DNA from: Granulosicoccaceae bacterium
GTDB lineage: Bacteria; Pseudomonadota; Gammaproteobacteria; DAOVJZ01
Assembly: GCA_030632035.1 (NCBI GenBank)
Contig: DAOVJZ010000085.1
Location: forward strand, 1-6,629
Length of the DNA stretch: 6,629 bases
Direction: 5' to 3'
Shown: piece by piece, positions 1 through 5,575 of the stretch
Layout of the letters: the number at the start of each line of letters is the position of its first letter
How positions within the stretch are numbered: the first letter of the stretch is position 1
Notes under the pieces: generated by a model
The model's input: the letters and a program-made list of their open reading frames with translations, nothing else
What the model was told of the DNA's origin: nothing
Database searches by the model: none
Made by a program: the position numbers and the translations under genes

Positions 1-1
1 C

Positions 2-82
2 ATTGATAATGGCACATTCGAGATTGAACCATCTCAACTGGCCACCAAAATGCTCGCCTTTGAAAGCAGATTATTTAGCTGA
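2..82 (+). CDS. flgM: FlgM C-terminus (anti-sigma-28 factor), 5' truncated by window edge
   Basis: The reading frame open from base 2 to the TGA at 80-82 gives 26 residues containing FEIEPSQLATKMLAFESRLF. This matches the end of FlgM, where a Gly-aromatic strand is followed by an 'IA.KML.FE..L' helix that binds FliA (sigma-28). FlgM holds sigma-28 inactive until the hook-basal body is complete and FlgM is exported. The start lies upstream of the window. The next gene is flgN, 29 nt downstream, which is the usual flgMN order and supports this short call. Only the C-terminal helix is visible, so nothing can be said about the rest of the protein. Confidence 0.8.
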   Translation: MDNGTFEIEPSQLATKMLAFESRLFS

Positions 83-111
83 TCTCATTAACACGAAAAA
101 AGGATACTGCT

Positions 112-591
112 ATGAATGCATGTCAGCAAATACAGGCCCTGTTTGAAAGAGAGATGTTGCTCTTCTCTCAATTACTGGAATTTTTTAAAACCGAAAAAGA
201 TGTTCTGAAGAAAAGGGATACCGATGCCCTACAAACCTTGCAGCTTGAAAAACAACCCATTGTGGCAGAGCTGGAGCAATTACAAAAAGAGACTGATTCA
301 GTTCTGAAAAATGCCGGTTTTAAAAATGGTCTGGCCGATATCAATGCATTTATTAGTCAGCAAGAAACACATGAACAAGGCAAACTTCAGAAACTATGGC
401 AGGAACTTGCTGCTTTGGGTGAGAAATGCCACATGGAAAACCTGACTATAGGTGGCATTGTCGAACTCAATCGCCTTCAAGTCGAAGCAGCGCTTGGTAT
501 TTTACGCGGTAGTAAGATGGGTCCGGCTGAATACAATACTGAAGGCAGACTGGAAAATAATGCTGTCTCCCAATCGCTCGCCAAAGCCTGA
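112..591 (+). CDS. flgN: FlgN-family flagellar export chaperone
   Basis: The 159-residue product is close to the usual FlgN length of about 140-160. FlgN is a cytoplasmic type III export chaperone that holds the hook-filament junction proteins FlgK and FlgL and delivers them to the export gate. Residues 1-60 are a charged, Leu/Gln/Glu-rich amphipathic helix typical of the family. The C-terminal half carries family landmarks: LW at 95-96, C106, N110, a GG at 114-115, LRG at 131-133 and a YNTEGR segment at 141-146 resembling the common Y-x-x-x-GR ending. The ATG at 112 is preceded by an AAAGGA Shine-Dalgarno about 8 nt upstream. flgM ends 29 nt before it, so the two are probably co-transcribed. 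Sequence identity in this family is low, so the call rests on these landmarks plus the flgM neighbour. Confidence 0.85.
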   Translation: MNACQQIQALFEREMLLFSQLLEFFKTEKDVLKKRDTDALQTLQLEKQPIVAELEQLQKETDSVLKNAGFKNGLADINAFISQQETHEQGKLQKLWQELAALGEKCHMENLTIGGIVELNRLQVEAALGILRGSKMGPAEYNTEGRLENNAVSQSLAKA

Positions 592-649
592 AATCATCTT
601 AATATAGAACACCGAAGGTGAGCCTGGAGTAAGGACAAACTTCCGGACA

Positions 650-663
650 AATCCAGCTGGATT
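650..663. repeat. 14-bp perfect palindrome in the flgN-pilZ gap
   Basis: AATCCAGCTGGATT is self-complementary over all 14 bases, with CCGG on both sides (643-646 and 664-667). It has no loop and no T-tract, so it is not a normal terminator. It lies about 80 nt upstream of the putative -10 of the PilZ gene, a position possible for a dimeric regulator site. No function is established. Confidence 0.4.
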
Positions 664-745
664 CCGGCTATGTTTCATCCGGGCTACTATAGCTATGGGA
701 TAAAAATTTACAATAAGACACTTCGTTCCCACTATACATTTCATA

Positions 746-751
746 TATAAT
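746..751 (+). promoter_or_regulatory. Putative -10 element of the PilZ gene
   Basis: A perfect TATAAT lies 31 nt upstream of the ATG at 783, giving a predicted start near 758 and a leader of about 25 nt. At the matching -35 distance (722-728) only a poor TTCGTT-like hexamer is present, so the promoter would be weak or need an activator. No sigma-28 (TAAA-N15-GCCGATAA) pattern is seen here. The 191-nt gap after flgN makes an independent promoter reasonable. Confidence 0.45.
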
Positions 752-782
752 CCTCGTCTTGATTCCAGATTAATGACATCCC

Positions 783-1511
783 ATGGCAGAAAAAAATCAG
801 TTGTCCAGTTACTACTCAAAAATTGAAAAAATAAATAATCCCACGCGCATTGCTGCGATCCTGAAAAATATTCTGGAAGCGCGTACATTATTACGCGTTA
901 CCCTCCCCGGCTCTCCAACAGAATATAACAGCACCTTGCTCGACATTAATCGTAAAAATGATTTTATCCTGCTTGATGAGTTAAACCCCAAAGCAGGCCA
1001 TAAACAATTACTCCAGGCCAAAAAACTGGCTATGCTGACACGTCTGAATAATGTCGATGTCAGTTTTGCCGGACATCTCCAGCAAACACTCGTTCAAGAC
1101 GATATTGCTATCTATAAAGTTCAATTACCAAAACTACTATATTACCGGCAACTACGCGCCCACTTTCGTATCCCGATTGGTATCACCGAAATTCCGGTCA
1201 ATATTACTCTGGATAGTGAAATCGAACTGAAAGGGGAATTACATGATATCTCTGCTGGAGGAATATGCATCCGGTTTGCCATCAAACTACCCGCCAACCT
1301 GAAGAGAGGTATCTTAATCAACTCTTGTGTAGTTGACCTGCCTGAGGGGAATCAACTCAAAAGCAAACTCGAAGTCCGTTTTCGCGGTAGTGAAGATGAT
1401 AAAGGCCGCGCACTGATTGGCGGACAATTTGTAAAACTGGATCAAGCCCAACAACGCATGCTTGAACGTTATATTGCCAGCCTTGATAGAGAAATCCGCC
1501 GTAAATCATAG
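783..1511 (+). CDS. YcgR-like PilZ-domain c-di-GMP receptor, probable flagellar brake
   Basis: The 242-residue protein has the two-part layout of YcgR. Residues about 15-115 form an N-terminal beta-rich YcgR-type domain, and residues about 120-235 a PilZ domain. Both c-di-GMP contacts are present: the RxxxR motif at R125-R129 (RAHFR, in the interdomain linker as in YcgR) and D155-x-S157-x-x-G160 (DISAGG). It should therefore bind c-di-GMP. YcgR proteins then contact the flagellar motor and slow swimming, and the flgMN neighbours fit that role. The ATG at 783 is the first possible start because an in-frame TGA sits at 774-776. No clear Shine-Dalgarno precedes it, so translation may be weak. 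The symbol ycgR is withheld because other two-domain PilZ proteins share this architecture. Confidence 0.88.
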   Translation: MAEKNQLSSYYSKIEKINNPTRIAAILKNILEARTLLRVTLPGSPTEYNSTLLDINRKNDFILLDELNPKAGHKQLLQAKKLAMLTRLNNVDVSFAGHLQQTLVQDDIAIYKVQLPKLLYYRQLRAHFRIPIGITEIPVNITLDSEIELKGELHDISAGGICIRFAIKLPANLKRGILINSCVVDLPEGNQLKSKLEVRFRGSEDDKGRALIGGQFVKLDQAQQRMLERYIASLDREIRRKS

Positions 1512-1563
1512 AAAGTGGTTATTTGCGCCTCTTCAATGTAGACTTTTTGCAAGAATAACCTTT

Positions 1564-1640
1564 GTCCCGGTAGCTCAGCTGGATAGAGCAGCCGCCTCCT
1601 AAGCGGCAGGTCGGACGTTCGAATCGTCTCCGGGACGCCA
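1564..1640 (+). tRNA. tRNA-Arg, anticodon CCU
   Basis: This is a complete 77-nt cloverleaf. The acceptor stem GTCCCGG (1564-1570) pairs with CCGGGAC (1630-1636), followed by discriminator G and encoded CCA (1638-1640). The D arm is GCTC/GAGC. The anticodon stem GCCGC/GCGGC (1591-1595/1603-1607) encloses loop CTCCTAA with anticodon CCT at 1598-1600, which reads the rare Arg codon AGG. The T stem GGACG/CGTCT (1613-1617/1625-1629, one G-U pair) encloses TTCGAAT. A TAGACT at 1539-1544 could be its -10, but no good -35 is seen. It may also receive read-through from the PilZ gene ending 52 nt upstream. Confidence 0.97.
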
Positions 1641-1645
1641 TAAAT

Positions 1646-1680
1646 AAAGAAACCCACCTCGCGTGGGTTTCTTTGTTTAT
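1646..1680 (+). terminator. Rho-independent terminator after tRNA-Arg
   Basis: AAAGAAACCCAC (1646-1657) and GTGGGTTTCTTT (1663-1674) form a perfect 12-bp stem around loop CTCGC. The strand continues T-rich (GTTTATTG). It begins 5 nt after the tRNA CCA end, so it sets the 3' end of the tRNA transcript. The opposite strand also runs T-rich after the stem, so it could stop transcription from either side. Confidence 0.9.
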
Positions 1681-1683
1681 TGT

Positions 1684-1698
1684 ATACCTGATCTGAAC
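1684..1698 (+). repeat. 15-nt direct repeat, copy 1
   Basis: ATACCTGATCTGAAC matches copy 2 at 1849-1863 in 14 of 15 bases (A/T difference at base 8). Both copies are followed within a few bases by GTCCG. The copies are 165 bp apart and bracket a coding-like fragment. Origin unknown. Confidence 0.6.
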
Positions 1699-1706
1699 GT
1701 CCGACC
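1695..1706 (-). repeat. Inverted 12-mer copy of part of the tRNA-Arg T-arm
   Basis: GAACGTCCGACC is the exact reverse complement of tRNA-Arg positions 1609-1620 (end of the variable loop, 5' T stem and start of the T loop). Allowing two mismatches, the match runs on through ATC of the T loop and stem. It lies beyond the terminator, overlapping copy 1 of the direct repeat. It could be a tRNA-derived scrap; the rest of a cloverleaf is not recognisable. Confidence 0.55.
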
Positions 1707-1749
1707 GTCATCTAATAGTCCATTCGACAAAATCACACAGTGGTTTTGA

Positions 1750-1842
1750 ACAGGAGAGCAACCTGAAAAGGTCGCAACCCTGGAGCAATTGGTCTCATTG
1801 GCCAACGACCAGAGCGAGCAAAACGAAGCCACCCTTCAATAG
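1750..1842 (+). pseudogene. Possible remnant of an unknown coding sequence
   Basis: From after an in-frame TGA at 1747-1749 to the TAG at 1840-1842, one frame encodes 30 residues of protein-like, Gln/Glu-rich helical composition, including TLEQLVSLANDQSEQ (starting at 1777). There is no ATG, only TTG/CTG codons without a Shine-Dalgarno, so it is not an intact gene. I do not recognise the family. It could be the decayed C-terminus of a lost gene, or chance: 30 codons is short, and only its composition argues for coding. Confidence 0.3.
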
Positions 1843-1848
1843 CTCATA

Positions 1849-1863
1849 ATACCTGTTCTGAAC
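1849..1863 (+). repeat. 15-nt direct repeat, copy 2
   Basis: ATACCTGTTCTGAAC is the second copy of the repeat at 1684-1698, with one mismatch. It begins 7 nt after the TAG that ends the coding-like fragment. Confidence 0.6.
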
Positions 1864-1917
1864 TACCAGTCCGCCACTGGTGTGGGTGATATTTTCTTAT
1901 CAGCTGCATAATCTCTC

Positions 1918-1946
1918 TAAACATCCTCCTCCTCAGGCCGTATAAT
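1918..1946 (+). promoter_or_regulatory. Probable sigma-70 promoter of argA
   Basis: TAAACA (1918-1923, 4 of 6 to TTGACA) and a perfect TATAAT (1941-1946) are separated by exactly 17 bp. Transcription would begin near 1953, leaving a leader of about 34 nt that includes the AGGAGT Shine-Dalgarno at 1973-1978. I do not see a confident ArgR box, though short degenerate sites could be missed by eye. Confidence 0.65.
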
Positions 1947-1986
1947 ACATAAGGCAAGACACCCTTATTTTCAGGAGTTCCCGACT

Positions 1987-3309
1987 TTGGCTTCCCGTGA
2001 CAAGAAAAACCCGTTTGTCGACTGGTTCAGGAGTTCGACACCGTATATAAACGCCTTCCGTGGGCGCACGTTTGTAATCGCGTTTGGCGGAGAAGTTGTT
2101 GCGGACAAGGGGTTTACTCATCTGGTTCAGGATCTGGTCCTGCTCAATAGCCTCGGTGTCAAACTGGTACTGGTACATGGCACACGCCCCCAGATAGAGG
2201 CTCGTCTTAAAAAACAGGGTGGGGAAATTGACTATGTAAATGGTCTGCGTGTTACTGATGATGCCGCTCTGGAATGTGTTAAAGAAGCCGCCGGTGCTGT
2301 GCGTGTCGAAATTGAGGCGCTCATGTCCATGGGTTTACCCAATTCACCCATGGCCGGTTCACGTATTCATATAGCATCGGGTAATTTTGTAACTGCGCGT
2401 CCGTTGGGTGTGCGTGATGGTGTTGATTATCAACATACTGGTGAAGTACGTCGTATTGATACTGTTGCGATTGAAAAGTACCTGAAGGATAACTCCATTG
2501 TCCTGCTATCACCTATTGGCTATTCGCCAACAGGTGAGGTCTTTAATCTTTATGCCGAAGATGTAGCAACCTCTGCGGCGATACAACTGGCAGCAGATAA
2601 AATCATTCACCTTGTTGAAGCAAAAGGTGTTCTTGATGCACGCAAAAAACTGGTTCGCCAATTAAATATTGATGATGCAGAAAAACTTTTCTCATCGCGC
2701 CGTAAATTACCCGAAGACATTGCCAAACACCTTTTAAGTGCTGTGCATGCCTGTCGTCACGGTGTGCGTCGCGCACATATTGTTGATCGTCATGTCGATG
2801 GTGCCTTGTTGCAGGAACTGTTTACCCGTGACGGGATTGGTACGCTGATTACCGATGAGCACTATGACGATATTCGTAAAGCCGATATTGAAGATGTCGG
2901 CGGCATACTTGAGCTCATTGCACCACTGGAACAGGAAGGCACACTAGTGCGTCGTTCACGTGAAATGCTGGAAATGGAAATTGACCGTTTCACCGTAGCT
3001 GAACGTGATGGTATGGTTATCGGCTGTGCCGCACTCTACCCTTTCTATGATGAAAAGGCCGGTGAAATTGCCTGCCTTGCTGTACATCCTGATTATCAAA
3101 GCGAAGGTAAAGGCAACCAGTTACTACAACAATTGGTCAATAATGCGAAAGAAACCGGATTGGAAAAACTATTTGTACTGACAAGCAGGACATCACACTG
3201 GTTTCAGGAAAATGGTTTCAAAAAAGCAGATATTAAAGTGTTGCCGATGAAACGTCGTTTGCTTTACAACTATCAGCGTAATTCGAAAGTGTTTATCAAG
3301 AAACTATAG
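1987..3309 (+). CDS. argA: Amino-acid N-acetyltransferase (N-acetylglutamate synthase)
   Basis: ArgA transfers acetyl from acetyl-CoA to glutamate, the first step of arginine synthesis in the cytoplasm, and is classically inhibited by arginine. The 440 residues closely follow E. coli ArgA (443) from end to end. Residues about 10-290 are the amino-acid-kinase fold that binds arginine, with TPYINAFRGRTFVI at 18-31, SGNFVTARPLGVRDGVDY at 131-148 and DGALLQELFTRDGIGT at 271-286. Residues about 295-440 are the GNAT domain, with VRRSRE at 321-326, the acetyl-CoA loop QSEGKG at 371-376 and LFVLTSRTSHWFQENGF at 395-411. The start is TTG at 1987, supported by AGGAGT ending 8 nt upstream and by alignment with family N-termini. 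It has its own promoter and ends 15 nt from the convergent rppH. Confidence 0.96.
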   Translation: MASRDKKNPFVDWFRSSTPYINAFRGRTFVIAFGGEVVADKGFTHLVQDLVLLNSLGVKLVLVHGTRPQIEARLKKQGGEIDYVNGLRVTDDAALECVKEAAGAVRVEIEALMSMGLPNSPMAGSRIHIASGNFVTARPLGVRDGVDYQHTGEVRRIDTVAIEKYLKDNSIVLLSPIGYSPTGEVFNLYAEDVATSAAIQLAADKIIHLVEAKGVLDARKKLVRQLNIDDAEKLFSSRRKLPEDIAKHLLSAVHACRHGVRRAHIVDRHVDGALLQELFTRDGIGTLITDEHYDDIRKADIEDVGGILELIAPLEQEGTLVRRSREMLEMEIDRFTVAERDGMVIGCAALYPFYDEKAGEIACLAVHPDYQSEGKGNQLLQQLVNNAKETGLEKLFVLTSRTSHWFQENGFKKADIKVLPMKRRLLYNYQRNSKVFIKKL

Positions 3310-3324
3310 TTGCTAATCTTTAGA

Positions 3325-3795
3325 TTAAAAAAGATGCACCTCAAATTCTTTAAGCGCTTTTTGATAAACACTGCGTTTGAACTCGATAATTTCCTTTACA
3401 GGCTGCCAATACTCAACCCACTGCCAATCATCGAACTCCGGTTTTTCACCACAATCGAAACGCACACAACTTGCATCACAAGTCATGCGCAATAAAAACC
3501 AGCATTGTTTTTGACCGATACAAACAGGTTTTTTATCGTAACGAACAAGATGTTCAGGTAGATCATAACGTAACCAGTCCGTGGTGCTTGTAATGATCTC
3601 TACATGTTCAGGTTCCAGCCCGGTTTCTTCTTTCAACTCCCGGTACATTGCCGTCTCGCGTGTTTCCCCTTCTTGCATACCGCCTTGTGGAAACTGCCAG
3701 GCATTTTGACCAATGCGCCGCGCCCAGAAAACCTGATTTTGTTTGTTACAGATAATAATCCCTACGTTTGCTCGATACCCCTTTTCATCAATCAC
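3325..3795 (-). CDS. rppH: RNA pyrophosphohydrolase (Nudix family)
   Basis: RppH removes pyrophosphate from the 5' triphosphate end of mRNA, opening it to RNase E decay. From the GTG at 3795-3793 the product has 156 residues and begins [12 protein letters not shown], as does E. coli RppH (MIDDDGYRPNVG). The frame stays open upstream to a TTG at 3897, but those 34 residues are not family-like and include no ATG, so the GTG is chosen even though its Shine-Dalgarno is poor. The Nudix box spans 38-60: G38, E44, R52-E53, E56-E57, G59. WARR (24-27), WQFPQGG (33-39) and [13 protein letters not shown] (73-85) are typical of RppH and its Ap4A-hydrolase relatives. It is slightly shorter than E. coli RppH (176) at the C-terminus. 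The gene is convergent with argA and divergent from the HAD gene. Confidence 0.92.
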   Translation of the reverse strand: MIDEKGYRANVGIIICNKQNQVFWARRIGQNAWQFPQGGMQEGETRETAMYRELKEETGLEPEHVEIITSTTDWLRYDLPEHLVRYDKKPVCIGQKQCWFLLRMTCDASCVRFDCGEKPEFDDWQWVEYWQPVKEIIEFKRSVYQKALKEFEVHLF

Positions 3796-3916
3796 TCGAA
3801 ATTCACTACAAAAAGTTAAATAATGCCCCCATTGTTCCAAAAAAAACGGGAATGGGCAAAGCCCTCTGATAGATACTAATATTTTTATTGTTTTCAATCA
3901 GATAGAATATGTTCTA

Positions 3917-3922
3917 TATAAG
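3917..3922 (+). promoter_or_regulatory. Possible -10 element for the HAD-permease-ATPase operon
   Basis: TATAAG (5 of 6 to TATAAT) lies 28 nt before the GTG at 3951 in an A/T-rich divergent gap (3796-3950). No convincing -35 is at 17 bp. A near-palindrome, AGAATATGTTCT (3904-3915), sits just upstream and might be a regulator site. No riboswitch-like sequence is seen ahead of this operon. Confidence 0.35.
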
Positions 3923-3950
3923 TATTACCTGAAATAGGAGTAACCCAAAA

Positions 3951-4604
3951 GTGCCACTGGCCATCTTTGATCTCGATAACACCCTGCTCGACGGTGACAG
4001 CGATTACCTGTGGGGCAAGTTTCTGGTGGCAGAAGGTGTCGTCGATGCTGAATTTTATGATCGAGAGAACCAGCGTTTCTACGATGAATACAAAGCCGGC
4101 CAGATGGATATTTTTGAGTTCCTCGATTTTCAGCTTAAACCCCTGGCTGATAATACACTGGATAAAATACTGGCCCTGAGAGAAAAATTTCTCGAACAAT
4201 ATATCTGGCCCATTATCAAACCAGGCACACAAAAATTGCTGGACGAACATCGCCAACAAAACCACACTATGGTGATCGTTACGGCAACAAACAGTTTTGT
4301 TACCGAACCTATTTCTGAAAAACTGGATATCGCAACACTCATTGCCACTATTCCAGAAATGGTGAATGGACAATACACCGGCAAAGTGACAGGAATGCCA
4401 AGTTATCGGGAAGGCAAAGTCACGCGACTTGAAACATGGCTGAAACAGAATGGTGAAAATCTTGCTGGCAGTTATTTCTATTCAGACTCACATAATGATC
4501 TGCCACTACTGGAACTGGTTACACATCCAGTTGCTGTTGATGCCGATGAAACACTTACCCAACACGCCGAGATGAAGGGATGGAAAATTATCAGTCTCAA
4601 ATAA
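3951..4604 (+). CDS. HAD-superfamily subclass IB phosphatase (SerB-like), substrate unknown
   Basis: The 217-residue cytoplasmic protein carries all four HAD motifs. Motif I is DLDNT with nucleophile D7 and acid D9. Motif II is T111 in IVTAT, motif III is K156 in REGK, and motif IV is SDSHND with D179 and D183. A helical cap occupies about residues 15-90, the subclass IB arrangement shared with phosphoserine phosphatase. It should hydrolyse a small phosphate ester. Relatives are often labelled phosphoserine or histidinol phosphatase without proof, so no symbol is given. The start is GTG at 3951, with AGGAG ending 10 nt upstream and motif I at the expected distance from the N-terminus. Its last 25 nt overlap the permease gene, so the two are translated from one mRNA. 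This suggests, but does not prove, a link to cobalamin salvage. Confidence 0.88.
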   Translation: MPLAIFDLDNTLLDGDSDYLWGKFLVAEGVVDAEFYDRENQRFYDEYKAGQMDIFEFLDFQLKPLADNTLDKILALREKFLEQYIWPIIKPGTQKLLDEHRQQNHTMVIVTATNSFVTEPISEKLDIATLIATIPEMVNGQYTGKVTGMPSYREGKVTRLETWLKQNGENLAGSYFYSDSHNDLPLLELVTHPVAVDADETLTQHAEMKGWKIISLK

Positions 4605-5575
4605 TCCAGCGACGTGCTTTATTAATAGGACTATTAATACTCACGCCATTGGCACTGTTGTTTTCAATTGCAACAGGCAGTGTTTCAATTCCTTTTTCTG
4701 AGGTATGGGAAGCGCTTTTTTCTGAGCAAGGCTCTATCAACCAAACGCTGGTTATGGATCTGCGACTGCCGCGCGCGTTAAGTGCGCTGGTTACCGGCGG
4801 CATGCTGGCACTGGCTGGTGTACTGATGCAGGTATTACTGCGTAATCCTCTTGCTGACCCCTATATTCTGGGTGTTTCCGGCGGTGCCGCAACGGCCACA
4901 CTCACTGCCATGTTGCTGGGTTTAAGTAGTATATGGTTGACTGGCAGTGCCATTATTGGTGCCCTGCTTTCCATATTACTGGTGTTTGGTCTGGCGCATG
5001 GTCAGGGAAGCTGGACCTCAACACGTTTGTTATTAACGGGCGTTGTGATTGCCACCGGTTGGGGTGCCATTATCGGTTTTATTCTTGCCACTGCTCCGGA
5101 AAGAAATCTGCATGGCATGTTGTTCTGGCTCATGGGCGATTTAGGTCACAGTGAATCTCCGCGTGTCGGCTTTATTATTTTATTACTTGGCTTATTGGCC
5201 TCAATGGCAATTGCACGCCATCTCAATGTAATGACAAGAGGTGAACTACAAGCTGGTGCATTAGGCGTTAATACTAAAAAAATAAAATTACAGATTTATC
5301 TGGTCGCTTCTTTTTTGACGGCAGGTGCTGTCACTATTGCAGGTAGTGTGGGTTTCGTGGGTTTAATTGTGCCTCATATGTTGCGGCTTGTAATCGGGAA
5401 TGATCATCGTAGTTTAATTCCAACCTCCATACTGGCTGGGGGTATTTTGTTGCTGGTGGCAGACACATTGGCACGTACTATTATTGCGCCGCAACAATTA
5501 CCCGTTGGTGTGATTACCGCCATGATTGGTGTGCCGGTATTTTTATATCTCATGCACAGGAACCGGCAATCATGA
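4580..5575 (+). CDS. btuC: FecCD/BtuC-family ABC transporter permease, probably for cobalamin
   Basis: This is an inner-membrane permease of a type II importer, 331 residues with about ten hydrophobic helices, the normal size for BtuC, FecC/D and HemU. Family signatures are the post-TM2 segment MQVLLRNPLADPYILGVSGG (83-102), the loop around RGELQAGALGVNTKKIK (220-236) that contacts the ATPase, and GFVGLIVPHMLRLVIGNDHR (258-277). LPVGVITAMIGVPVFLYLM lies in 307-325. It moves a corrinoid, haem or ferric siderophore from a periplasmic binding protein. Cobalamin is inferred from the riboswitch directly downstream of the operon, so btuC is provisional. The ATG at 4580 lies inside the HAD gene. The GAAGGG before it is too close to be an ideal Shine-Dalgarno, so translation may be coupled to the HAD gene. 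Confidence 0.85.
   Translation: MENYQSQIIQRRALLIGLLILTPLALLFSIATGSVSIPFSEVWEALFSEQGSINQTLVMDLRLPRALSALVTGGMLALAGVLMQVLLRNPLADPYILGVSGGAATATLTAMLLGLSSIWLTGSAIIGALLSILLVFGLAHGQGSWTSTRLLLTGVVIATGWGAIIGFILATAPERNLHGMLFWLMGDLGHSESPRVGFIILLLGLLASMAIARHLNVMTRGELQAGALGVNTKKIKLQIYLVASFLTAGAVTIAGSVGFVGLIVPHMLRLVIGNDHRSLIPTSILAGGILLLVADTLARTIIAPQQLPVGVITAMIGVPVFLYLMHRNRQS

Larger units (their letters stand above)
1681..1940. other. Gene-free region between tRNA terminator and argA promoter
   Basis: No complete gene, tRNA or terminator is supported here on either strand. The stretch holds the two 15-nt direct repeats, the inverted tRNA 12-mer, a coding-like fragment at 1750-1842, and a small hairpin (ACCAGT 1865-1870 with ACTGGT 1876-1881, loop CCGCC) lacking a T-tract. 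The mix looks like the debris of an insertion or deletion behind a tRNA, but no integrase or IS end is visible. Confidence 0.5.

Noticed and set aside
650..667. The palindrome after flgN as a terminator
   Set aside because: It has no loop and no T-tract. It is kept only as an unexplained palindrome.
502..888. A 128-codon minus-strand frame across the flgN-pilZ gap
   Set aside because: It overlaps the ends of two genes well supported on the other strand, and its composition is not protein-like for a compact domain.
1469..1711. An 80-codon minus-strand frame across the tRNA, containing an ETIRTSDLPLRRRLLYPAEL-like segment
   Set aside because: It is the antisense reading of tRNA-Arg, a well-known false protein. 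The cloverleaf explains the conservation.
1865..1881. Hairpin ACCAGT/ACTGGT upstream of argA as a terminator or attenuator
   Set aside because: Only a 6-bp stem without a following T-tract, and it lies upstream of the argA promoter, so it would not be in the argA leader.
3310..3495. A 61-codon plus-strand frame directly after argA
   Set aside because: It lies opposite the conserved rppH coding sequence and has no recognisable features.
3796..3897. N-terminal extension of rppH to a TTG at 3897
   Set aside because: Family members begin at M-I-D-x-x-GYR. The extension has no family similarity, no ATG and no clear ribosome site.
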